Source: Nymphaea colorata | Taxonomy: Eukaryota; Streptophyta; Magnoliopsida; Nymphaeales; Nymphaeaceae | Assembly (NCBI RefSeq): GCF_008831285.2 | Contig: NC_045140.1 | Coordinates: forward strand, 3,389,528-3,453,527 | DNA: 64,000 nucleotides | Reading direction: 5' to 3' | Part shown: positions 48,617 to 58,049 of the stretch, piece by piece | Numbering within the stretch: the stretch's first letter is position 1 | How the letters are laid out: every line of letters starts with the position of its first letter | Notes under the pieces: model-generated | Told to the model about the DNA's origin: nothing | What the model saw: the letters and a program-made list of their open reading frames with translations, nothing else | The model's database searches: none | Translations under genes and position numbers: made by a program

Positions 48617-50488
48617 TCAAGAACCCAGGAGGACACTCACGACTTGTTTAATGGATGGCCTTTGGTCAGGCTCGGGATGGCAGCAAGCAAGTCCAAGTTT
48701 CAGCACCGTCTCCACATCATCGGGATCGTATTCTCCTGCGATGCGCTTGTCCGCTGCCTCAAGTACCCGGCCAGCAGTGTAAAGCTCGCGCACCCAATCG
48801 ATGAGTATGGGCTCCTCTTCGATGGGCCTACGCCCACAAGCCACTTCCAGCATGACAATGCCGAAGCTAAAAACATCGCAGCTTTTAGTTGGTGCAGTAA
48901 TGCGCGCAAGCTCAGGCGCAAGATACCCAAGTGTGCCAACGACGCGCGTTGTCCTTGGCGCCTGCCCATGCTCGTAAAGACGAGCCAGGCCGAAGTCTCC
49001 CAACCTTCCACGCATGTCCGCATCCAGCAATATGTTGCTGGACTTAATGTCTCTGTGTAGAACACATTCCTCCCATCCATCATGCAGATACAGCAATCCT
49101 TCTGCTACATCATTCAGAACTCTACGCCGGCCTGCCCAGCCGAGCAACTGGCTGGGATTGTCGAATATCCGTTTATCCAGGCTACCATTCGGCATATAGT
49201 CATACACCAACATGAGCTCATTGCCTCTCCTGCACCATCCGCGCATCTGAACCAGATTCCTGTGCTGCAGCCGGCCCATGCTCGATATCTCGGCGATGAA
49301 TTCACGAAGTCCCTGCTTAGAGTTGTTTGAGATGCACTTTACAGCAACCTCTATGTTATTGTTCGGAAGAGTTCCCCTGTATACACTCCCAAACCCACCA
49401 GAACCAAGGAGGTTTTTGTTCGCAAAACCGTCGGTGGCCGTATCGAGATCCTCATAGCTGATCCTGTGAGGCCAGTACTCCAGCTCCCAATCTTCAATCT
49501 CTTCCTCTTTGTTTCTCCTCTTCAACCAGATCCAGTACCCAACTGATACAGAGACCAGCAAGACAACAAGAGAAGCACAAACGACACCTGCTATAAGCGG
49601 TGTTGATGAGTTGCGGGATACTGATTCCGGCAAGAAAACAGGCAGGTTTGACGTATCCAATGGCCGTGCTGTGCCATTGCTGCTGAAGCTCCAAGCCAAA
49701 ATCCTTTGGGCCTCCACCCAAGTAACGATCGACGCCGAGAACCCGACAAACATCTTCTCAACAAAGAAAGCAGATAGATTTGCGTTCTTGTAAGAAAGCA
49801 ATGGCCTTTGAGGCTTCTGTTGTCCGGCAGGTGCTATGGTGACATTTATCACACTATTGATGCCGTCGAATTCCACCCATGCCTGAATATTCTTGCCGCT
49901 CCTCATATCAATTTGCCGTGTTACAGATGCATTCGCGTCCCAGTAGCCGGCGGGTTCGGACAAAACAGGAACTATATTATTCAGATTCACACCGACGTGA
50001 TTGCCGTCCGTTTCGCCGAATTCAGGATTGCGGCCGGTGTCGAATTCGATCGCCACAAGTGGCCCGACCATCCTCTCGGCCGTATTGTTGAAGAGACCAA
50101 AGTACTGGCCGGGGAGAGCCCCAGGCGGCGCGGTTGAAGCAGAGATAACAAACGCCAGGCCGAAGCCGGGGCTGCTGGGAATGATCGGCAGAATGGAGAA
50201 GATGAAGGTGGTGGAGAAGGAAGTAACGCGCGCTCTACCATTCATAGTGTTGTTGCCACTGCTGTTGGTGGCTGTGATCATGGGGAGAGGGGAGGGGAAG
50301 AAGGCGCGGCCGATGGAGAACTGGTTGGTGGCGTTAGTGAGCCGAACAACGCCATTAGATTCGACCCGGGCGTCTCCGACAAGGAAAAGATCGGTGGTGT
50401 TGAATGAATTGAACCTGAAATCCAGTGATGATGATGGTTGGAGAAACTGTGCAAAGTTGAGCAGAAAATAGAAAACCAGAAGAGGCAT
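48617..50488 (-). CDS. LECRKS1: L-type lectin-domain receptor kinase, LecRK-S.1-like
   Basis: Intronless plasma-membrane receptor-like kinase of 623 aa. Residues 1-21 are a signal peptide (start chosen at MPLLVFYFLL; the frame runs 64 codons further upstream but without a signal peptide at its start). A legume-lectin domain spans about 22-270, with the metal-site motifs VAIEFDTGRN (146-154) and GNHVGVNLN. A transmembrane segment at about 298-322 is followed by basic WLKRRNK. The kinase domain (about 357-620) has GSGGFGSVY (362-370), VAVK (K384), HRDIKSSN (D480), DFG (498-500) and APE (524-526); it is an RD kinase. WELEYWPHRISYEDL and QMRGWCRRGNELMLVYDYMP match the LecRK-S.1 group. Several NxS/T sites lie in the ectodomain. 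Arabidopsis LecRK-S.1 is about 656 aa. Here the tail stops at VVSVLLGS, lacking the usual short extension. Its ligand is unknown. Confidence 0.95.
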   Translation of the reverse strand: MPLLVFYFLLNFAQFLQPSSSLDFRFNSFNTTDLFLVGDARVESNGVVRLTNATNQFSIGRAFFPSPLPMITATNSSGNNTMNGRARVTSFSTTFIFSILPIIPSSPGFGLAFVISASTAPPGALPGQYFGLFNNTAERMVGPLVAIEFDTGRNPEFGETDGNHVGVNLNNIVPVLSEPAGYWDANASVTRQIDMRSGKNIQAWVEFDGINSVINVTIAPAGQQKPQRPLLSYKNANLSAFFVEKMFVGFSASIVTWVEAQRILAWSFSSNGTARPLDTSNLPVFLPESVSRNSSTPLIAGVVCASLVVLLVSVSVGYWIWLKRRNKEEEIEDWELEYWPHRISYEDLDTATDGFANKNLLGSGGFGSVYRGTLPNNNIEVAVKCISNNSKQGLREFIAEISSMGRLQHRNLVQMRGWCRRGNELMLVYDYMPNGSLDKRIFDNPSQLLGWAGRRRVLNDVAEGLLYLHDGWEECVLHRDIKSSNILLDADMRGRLGDFGLARLYEHGQAPRTTRVVGTLGYLAPELARITAPTKSCDVFSFGIVMLEVACGRRPIEEEPILIDWVRELYTAGRVLEAADKRIAGEYDPDDVETVLKLGLACCHPEPDQRPSIKQVVSVLLGS

Positions 50489-50573
50489 ATCCTCTGCAAC
50501 TGAGGGAGAGGAAAGAAAAAAGAGAGACGGCAACCAATTAAGCCTAACGAAACTCCGGGTTACTGTGATATGG

Positions 50574-50787
50574 TTGACGCGGAAAGAATGTTGTGTGTGC
50601 CCGTGTGTGTGTGTATGTGGGAGAGAGAGAGAGAGAAAGAGGGAGAAGAAGGTGGAGGAGAACGAACCAAAAGCAACCACAGATCACAGATCTACGGTGA
50701 CATCTTCGAGACGAGAGGAAGGTTCCTGTTTGGTGTGTGAAGGCGTTGACTGTAGAGGGTGATAATTTGGAAGGTGGTAGTGGTCAA
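50574..50787. promoter_or_regulatory. W-box cluster upstream of the LecRK gene
   Basis: TTGAC cores occur at 50574-50578 (TTGACG), 50746-50751 (TTGACT) and 50782-50787 (GGTCAA, i.e. TTGACC on the minus strand). These are 86 to 300 bp upstream of the start codon. WRKY factors bind TTGAC(C/T), and lectin receptor kinases are often defence-responsive, so the arrangement is plausible but unproven. Confidence 0.35.
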
Positions 50788-53022
50788 CTTGCGGGCCATC
50801 GTCGGACGGCGGCCGGCAAAATCTGGTTGGTGGGTGAATTCAGCATTTTACGTGGCAGCTTCTTGCCATCCGAGAAAATTGCTCGTCGGTGCAGGGCATG
50901 AGGGCCATGTGCACTTGATGGCCTATCCGATCAAACTGTGTGCCTCCGCGGAACTGCTTAAAATATTATTATTTCATTACATATTTAATTTATTTATTGA
51001 TATATTATTTTGGTTAGTCAACGATGATTTTTCATCAGAGGGAGGGGAATATCAGAGCATATTTACCTAGTTAAAATGCTCTCACTTATTGTTGTATTAA
51101 GTTTAACCTAATGTTTTGGATCGTCTTACATTCTATATACTACTATTAGCATGTGTGAAAGAGTTGACACTGAAATTATGCCTCAGAGAGGCTAATTTCT
51201 TTCCTTAATCGTTGAGTCCTTGCCATTTAACTTTAGAATCTGATCACGTTTCTTTTGTTGCTGCAGTTTAATTAAGTGTTCTTGAGTATGTTAACTGGTT
51301 TATTTATATTTGATGGCACAATCTATGCAGGTCGAAGATGAGCGCACCACCACATAGCCTTTTGATTAGAACAGAATATTGAATGCTCTTTTCTGATCAT
51401 GGGATTTCTTTTCCATGTTTTCTGTGTGATATAGGCCTTCCAATGCGAAAGAGAGAAGAAGAAAACCAGGCATGCCTGATGGGGACGAGGAGAAAGAGAT
51501 CAGAGAGAACAGTGTAGACATTAAACCACTCAGGAAGAGCTTAGCCCTCAACATCCTGCTTACCATGCGGAAATTTCGAACATCAGGCCGTGGATTGGGA
51601 GATGGTCTGCTGTTAGCTACCAGCTCCACGCCTTCTAGAGTCAAAAGCTTTTGAAAGGCAGGAAATTGTTGATGAACATGTTCAGTTTTACAGATGATCA
51701 AGTAACTCCATGTTCCTTAAACGTGAGGAAGTGCATAGCCTTTTACATGTTCTTGTATAACAGTATATGTATAGATGCAATTGCACTTAGGGCCTATGTT
51801 ATATGATCGTGTTCTAATTAATTGATTTATTAACTGTTATGATAAAAGTTTCTCTACTTAAGATCAATCATTCACAAGGTTCATGATCATTTGGGTTCTT
51901 AAAATTATGGGTATTTCAGTGATTTTCATTCAGGCTCCGCATATGGATGTAACTCTAAGTTGAACCTTGCGTTCCTTTAATTTCCCAATGGAGGGAAACT
52001 TTTGTTTGCACTTGCCAAGTGGCGCGACAAGTCAAGCTGTGAGATTTTTAAAATGGTGCGAAGGACATCAATGTGTGATTTCCGGTGCTAAAACGTGACA
52101 TGTTCAAACTTATCTGTGTTTTTATGACCCTTCAAAAGTTAAGCATGCTTTCTTTTTTTTTTTCTGCAACATATGAATCTTACACTGTTGTGCGCCTGTC
52201 TTTTAATGATAAAAAAATAACATGTTCACACTCATGAGAAGAAAAAAAACATCTTATGGCAATTTGGATTATGGACAGGGTTTCTTTTAGTGCTTTGGGT
52301 TGTAGATGGAGAGTGAGACACCCATCAACTAAGCATCAATGTTTAACGGTTCCATCAACCTGATCAACTATACTAAATGTCTTGAAAGACTGCAATTTAG
52401 ATAGGAATGAAACAGTAAAGGTGGGCGCCTGTTTTGACAGTCAGAAGCAAAGCTAAGTTTTCTTCTTGCATCGAAGAATTTAGATCCTGCAATTATTTTA
52501 GGGAGAGAGAGGGAGAAAGAAAAGTTTGACTGCGCAATATCGTACGATTAGAGAAAGACATATCATAAAAGATTAATTTCCTAGCTGGTTGGACGTTGGA
52601 TTGAAATAAAGTATTCTATCGTCGTTGTTTTTCACAATCGGTATCCTCAAGGTGCAAACCACTTGATAGGAACGTTCTTCCACAGTGCCCCACAGTCCAA
52701 GCTCAAGCTGTGGGCAACCTCAACACTTTCCGGGAACGACACCGTTCACCACCACCATTCCCGCGCATTCCTGAAACGGACGGAACGAGTGCACTGCAGA
52801 AATACACTGTTTGATCCAGTAGACAGGGAAGGAATGGATGGAGGTTCATATGGACGAGTTCTTTGTTTGGTATTTGTCTTTAGAGGGCATAGTTGATCGG
52901 ATTGGCGAAGATGGTTGTCAGGTTGGTTCTCATAGGTACTATAACGGCGGATGCACAAGGAAAAAGAAGAAGGCTTCAGGTCTCCAACCGAGCAATCAAG
53001 ATCCTTCACGCGCCTCAATTAC
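50788..53022. other. Intergenic DNA right of the LecRK promoter
   Basis: No gene can be defended. 51420-51700 is open on both strands (minus 51366-51701; plus 51472-51654) and 52660-53120 has several overlapping open frames, but none has a domain or splice structure I recognise. Confidence 0.4.
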
Positions 53023-53225
53023 GGTCGAAAACCCTCAACGATGGTTTCGACCTGCTGAGTTTTCAGATTTTCGTGAAACCCTCGATCGATAATTCTCAGT
53101 TGAGGGCTTCAAGACTGTCATTCTGAAACCCTCGATCGAGGGTTTCAAAAATCCTCAATCGAATACATATTTCATTTTTCACTGTTTCCTCAGGCTGAAA
53201 GCCTGAAACCCTCGGTCGAGGTTTC
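53023..53225. repeat. Cluster of 'GAAACCCTCGA' imperfect palindromes
   Basis: The phrase (G)AAACCCTCGATCGA or a close variant recurs at about 53027, 53075, 53125 and 53205. At 53125-53146 it forms a perfect 22-bp palindrome of two GAAACCCTCGA half-sites; the others are broken versions. Related TCCTCAATCGA pieces lie between them. Confidence 0.7.
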
Positions 53226-53264
53226 CAAAGACCTCTTCTTCAAGGATTTCAGATTACTTTTCTA

Positions 53265-53860
53265 ATGTTTTTAAACGAAATTTTCTCCTCCTCCGCAGCA
53301 CAGGAGCAACAGCCAACAGCAAGAAGCAATGCCAACGAATATGTATGCCAGCAGACCGCCCGAAGTACTCCTTCCCCTTCGAAATCCCCATCGGTGAGGA
53401 GAGGCGGGGGCGCTCAGAGAGGAGGTGACAAGGATGACGATGACGACGACGGCGATGAATCGTCACCACTCTCCCTTACGTGTGAGCGGGCAACTCGACA
53501 GCCCAGTGCCCGGGCATCTGCGCCTGAACTCTGGTCGTGCCCTCCTACATCCTCGGCCTCAAGTCATTGGATTCCCCCAACAACGACGCCGGCGTCGACC
53601 GGATGACCAATGTCATCGCCCAATAGATTGCCGAGCTCTCCCTTGGTGGACACTTGGTATGCTGGACAGAACCCTTCCTTCCCCACGGGAATTGCTGATT
53701 TGTACCGAGAGATCTACGGCACAGGGGGTGGCGGCTCTTACACTGGGCAGTTGCCTGTCGACAAGACCGGAGTTACAACAAGAACAGAGCGAGGAGGAGG
53801 TTTCTGGCCCAAGGGGTTTGGAACCCTATTCTTAACTACTGCTTTCGTCCAAATGCCTTA
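53265..53860 (+). pseudogene. GC-rich coding-like island of unknown identity
   Basis: A GC-rich block unlike its AT-rich surroundings, with long overlapping open frames. One frame (about 53610-53861) reads TWYAGQNPSFPTGIADLYREIYG, GGGGSYTGQLPVDKTGVTTR and ERGGGFWPKGFGTLFLT; another (about 53560-53700) reads SPNNDAGVDRMTNVIAQ, a stop, then IAELSLGGHLVCWTEP. Such protein-like text split between frames suggests a frameshifted gene remnant. I do not recognise the family. It could instead be an expressed gene with small exons. Confidence 0.35.
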
Positions 53861-54328
53861 GACAAGTAAAAAGGGTCGGCGTCTTCTTCCTCTCCATACA
53901 CAGGAAGAGAGAGAGAGAGCGATGATCATGGAAGCTCCTGATAATACCAATAGATCCATCACCATGAGATCCTAATCCAGTTGCTTTCTCTGTTCCACCA
54001 TGCGCAGGTAGGGTGAGGTAAGGCCGGACCTGAATCAGATGGCATGATCTCGAATCCGGTCAGATAAGATAGGCGAAGTAAAACCACTCTCCACTTTACT
54101 TTTTTGACTTGGATTAAATCTACGGATATGAAAATTGGAAGATCTTGAGATTGCATCACAATCCATCTTAGGACCGATCAGTTTGGGGATTACCCAAATT
54201 GGTTCTTCATTTATACGTTATTTGGCTTGTTGTCATTTATTTCTAACATTATTTTTATAGATATTACTAGGTTTCTTTTTCTTTTTTTTTTGTCTTTAAA
54301 CTTACATTTCACTTGGTTATGCTCTGCT
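53861..54328. other. Intergenic DNA between the GC-rich island and the minus-strand TRIM
   Basis: Short (GA)n run near 53908-53918. No gene seen. Confidence 0.4.
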
Positions 54329-54787
54329 TGTGACGACTTAGCCCACTATTACATCGAGCCTATGCTTTTAGCCTAAAAGAATCTGAGAACCAAAATAACC
54401 AATCATTTAACAGCCACATTTTTATTAGGAACCAAGACAACCAATCATTTTAGTAATTCCTTTTATAAGCCCTTAAAAATACTTCACAAAATCTTTAATG
54501 TAAAACTAAATTCTTTAAATTAGGGTATTACAATCCACCCCTCTTAAAACACAGTACCTCACCTCACAAATGGGACCTCAGGTTGAAGTGTTGAACTGGT
54601 TTTGATACCGTTATAAACATCCTACTCACTCTCAGGCTAGTCTATCAAGTCTATCAGATTCCAACATACTCCTAGCAGCTTCACTACCGACCTAAAAAGA
54701 TCAAGAAATAAGACCACCAACTATGTTAACAATGCATTTTATAAGATCTTCAATATGAAATCAAACTTCTTAAAGTTGAGGGTCACA
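54329..54787 (-). mobile_element. TRIM retrotransposon, second near-complete copy
   Basis: Read on the minus strand: left LTR 54787-54611 (TGTGACCCTCAAC...GATGTTTATAA), interior 54610-54533, right LTR 54532-54329 (TGTAATACCCTAA...GTCGTCACA). The primer-binding region is GGTATCAAAACC (54598-54609), a decayed version of TGGTATCAGAGC. The polypurine tract TTAAGAGGGGTGGAT abuts the right LTR. The right LTR is about 27 bp longer through a duplicated GATTGGTT(G/A)T(C/T)TTGGTTC segment. It is more diverged than the copy at 34443-34871. No clear 5-bp target duplication. Confidence 0.82.
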
Positions 54788-54919
54788 TCACTTTACAGGG
54801 TTAGAGCATCGCTTTGCCTCAATGTGCTTACAACATTGGGCACCACAAGTGTGATATCAAAAAATTGAATTTAACTTTGGCTTTATCACCTCCAAGGTGG
54901 ATAGATATCGATTTGTTCT

Positions 54920-55800
54920 AACAAGTTATGGAGTTATGTACTTTGTGCTAAGTATATGCGGATAATACTTTCATTATGGCTTTGTTCAATCTTTAACTTC
55001 TTTGCTTGGGAAAACTTTCTTTCCCAAAGACATAGGCAATCTTAGATACTTTCTTGGCATTGAACCTCAAACTGTTGTTTGGTTCTACTGCAACAAAAAT
55101 ATGTTTTGGATCTTCTTCGTAAAGAAAACAAGCTAAATCCACTCCTACCCTCATGACTGAACCCAAAATTTTAGGACAAGCGACTCTAATGATCTGACAG
55201 AATATCGAGGGATGGTGGCTTTTCTTCAATATACTCGCACTATCTTTGCCGGATTTAGTCTTTTCAGTTAAGAGGGTGTAATAATTTATGCATGAATCCA
55301 CACATTTTCCGAGATTTCAAGACCATGATCTTCTTATTTTGCTTTCGATCAAACATCTCTCGAAAGGCTTTCTATGATGATGACTGGCTGAGATATCTTG
55401 ATGATCACAAATCTAGAGGTAGCTATACAGTTTTCCTTAGACTAAACCTTCAATCGCTGAGCTCCACAAAGCAGCATACTATTGCCGAGTAAAGTTCCGA
55501 ACCGACTATGTGTCTGTGCAAGCACGATTTACTGAGTTTATTTGGATCTAGTTGGCTGTGCCAGTACCCTCCATTCCTATCCTATGGTGTGCCAATATTA
55601 ATGCAACTTGTATGTCTACAGAAGCAAAACTTGTAGAGCAGCACTTTCATTTTGTGTAAGACCATGTTGCCAAAATAAACTTCAGATCCAGCACCTCTCA
55701 TCCTTGCACCAAATCGTTGATGTTTGTAGATGACCTCAAACCATTGTTCAGTTTGAGCAGCTCGTATACAACGATCAATGCACGAACTCTTTTGTGACTG
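54920..55800 (+). pseudogene. Decayed Ty1/copia reverse transcriptase and RNase H fragment
   Basis: Plus-strand remnants read in shifting frames: LGKTFFPKDIGNLRYFLGIE (RT palm end, 55006-55070), YRGMVAFLQYTRT..FAGF (about 55200-55260), then YDDDWLRYLDDHKSRGSYTVF and SSTKQHTIAE (55370-55492), the DDWAG...D.RRSTSGY region of copia RNase H. A later part recalls LVWLCQYL..., FHFV.DHV and CTKSLM. Several stops and frameshifts separate them. Gag, protease and integrase are absent here and no LTRs are seen. Confidence 0.7.
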
Positions 55801-57710
55801 CTTTTCTATCTGCAAATCTGCACTCTGCAGATTGACCATGGCTAAATTTCATGTATTGATTGTGTGGATGATGTACGAAAGAAAGTGACAACCACCAGAC
55901 AGATAGAAAGAGAATCGAAAAACGGAAAACAAAAATAAATGAAAGGAAAGCGGTGGCCGGCAGGGCCCAGAGTGAGTAAGCAAGTGATGGCTTTCTCACG
56001 GGCCTCAAGGGAAAAAGACATGGATGTTAGTAGCAGGGCCTGGTTAGATCATTGTCGCCATTTCTTGTCAATGCGTGAGAGGAGTCATGAGTGGGGCACT
56101 AACAAAAGCTTCATCTCCTTTTCTTTCTTTTCCCTCTTCCACATGCTTTTGATTTGTAAAGTTGAAAGTGAAAACCGTGACCCTAGTCGATAATCACGTG
56201 AAATTCATCTTCACCTGGTAGATCGCAAACCTTTGTTCTTCTTTCAATCTTTCCCTTATTTCAAAGATTTTTCAGAGCGTAGCTCTTTAAAAGGGTAGGA
56301 CTAAGTCCAAAAGCTCAGCATTTTGGGAGTGGAGACCAGATCTGAAGGAAGGGTGTCATGCAATTGAAGGTAATCAGCTGATCGGTGCATGAAAAGTCTA
56401 GCTGATTTTTGCATAGGATTTTTCTTTCTGATTTTCCTGTTGTTCCTATCTGATTACTTCGATCAAGTGATCTCTAGAAGCATATATGTGTGCAAGCGGA
56501 AGTTTTGTGCTATTTATGCTCCATATATATAGAAAGAAAGGCTGGCAGCTGCATCAGAAGTCTAGGCCAATTTTGTGATATCATCTGATACTGACATACT
56601 TCTGGGAGGTGCACTCAGAGTGTCTTCAATCAGGTGTTAAGTTTATATTGGTATTTTTAAATCTTACAATCTATGTAGCTCTAGCTATATGTTTCATTTA
56701 TTTTTGTTTCACAGACTTTCCCTAACATACTTCTAATGGCAGATAAATATTTTCGAGACGGTACCAACTTTCAGGTGCAAAGTTAATTTATCGTGATATT
56801 TCGATCAAATTTATGGCATAATGCCAATCAGTCTAATAGCTTCAAAAGTATCACATAGCTCGACAATTTTTCATATTTATTGATAGTTGATACGTGTGGC
56901 CAAAATATATATGATTCTTAGTTCTTCTACTGTAAGAGTTTTGAATTTCCGGAAAACTAAAACTATTAAGTATCATCAAGGTTTCCATTTTGATATCAAT
57001 TCCTGCCAAGAACCACTGTATAGCCAGGAAATGACACTTTGGTCGCCGTAAACAAGGAAATTGGTTCAAGCTTCTGGCGCAGATCTGCCAAGTTCTCTAC
57101 TATAGGCTGAAGGAGGAAAGAAAACAGGGGGAAGAAAACTCAGAAAGCCAAGGAAGAGAATGGAAATACAAGGACAGTTGGTGTGTCCTAAATAAAAAGG
57201 AAAACGGAGGGGAAAAAAAGAAAAAGAAAAAGAAGGGAAGCAACGGAAACTAATTATCTCAAGAGGAGTACAGGCACCCTGTTATTCAACTCAGTCTTGT
57301 ATTTCATGCAAAGCTAGTGATTTCTCAAGTGAAATGTCAAATTTGCTCATATTTCATCCGTGCCCATGAACTTTTTTCGTGCAATTTCTTGCACCATCAG
57401 TCACAATTAGCCTGCTTCCTGTCCCCATCTGAATCAATTGCAGCATTTACATCACAGCATTATACATGAAAGAGTTGTTTTTCTGCTCCGCCACCAACGG
57501 AGTATAGCTAAGCAGATACCACCGTGGAAAACAGCCGGCCAAAGATGCTACTTACCTGGTTCGAGGTTCCAAATTAGAGGAGAGGGTCTGGTTCAGGCGT
57601 TATGTTTAAAAATTATTTTATCTGATCAGCAGTACTTCTAAGCGGAAGCCTTGGTAGAATATTAACAATATTGGAGAACTTGGTGTTTCTGTTTCTGCAG
57701 TTTGATCGTG
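55801..57710. other. Upstream region of the small Ser-rich-like gene
   Basis: No other gene is supported. A strong 3' splice site (TTTCTGTTTCTGCAG) ends at 57700, ten bases before the ATG of the next gene, so part of this region is likely a 5'-UTR exon and intron. A purine-rich AAAGAAAAAGAAAAAGAAGG run lies at 57219-57238. Confidence 0.4.
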
Positions 57711-58049
57711 ATGATCATAGAAATGGATCAGACGACCAGAGCACGAACTGAAGCGGAAGAATCCATTGCTAAAGTTCCAGTGGTGGAGGACAAGAAGGAC
57801 GTTGAGCACATGACTAGGCAGCAGAAGATCATGAATACTCCAGTAGGGCTGGAGGTGCAAGTGCCGGAGGCACCAGAGAGCCAGGTTGCAGCGCCACCGC
57901 CGTCGCTGACAAGGCAGGCCAGCGGCAAGTTGAACTGCCTCTGCTCCCCAACCACACATGCTGGGTCCTTTAGGTGCAGACTCCACAGAGGCCCCCTGCT
58001 GCAGCGGACCAAGAGCTTCAACTCTGGTGAGGGTTCCAATGCTCCTTGA
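57711..58049 (+). CDS. Small 'serine-rich protein-like' plant protein
   Basis: 112-aa basic protein (108 aa if the second Met, at 57723, is used: MDQTTRARTEAEES). The C-terminal half carries CLCSPTTHAGSFRCRLHR (76-93), followed by LLQRTKSFNSG. This Cys-x-Cys-Ser-Pro-Thr-Thr-His...GSFRC..HR block is the hallmark of a plant-only family annotated as serine-rich protein-related, whose members are short and of unknown biochemical role. The RQASGK and RTKSFNS segments look like basophilic kinase or 14-3-3 sites (inference). The N-terminal half is acidic, charged and poorly conserved. A 3' splice site lies just upstream at 57699-57700, so there may be a 5' intron and the start could be changed by an upstream exon. 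No signal peptide or membrane segment. Confidence 0.75.
   Translation: MIIEMDQTTRARTEAEESIAKVPVVEDKKDVEHMTRQQKIMNTPVGLEVQVPEAPESQVAAPPPSLTRQASGKLNCLCSPTTHAGSFRCRLHRGPLLQRTKSFNSGEGSNAP

Noticed and set aside
50001-50471. 156-codon frame antisense to the LecRK gene
   Set aside because: Mirror of the lectin-domain coding strand with no recognisable content.
50489-50680. 64-codon N-terminal extension of the LecRK frame
   Set aside because: His-Thr and Ser-Leu text from a CA/CT microsatellite in the 5' UTR; the signal peptide starts at the internal Met at 50488.
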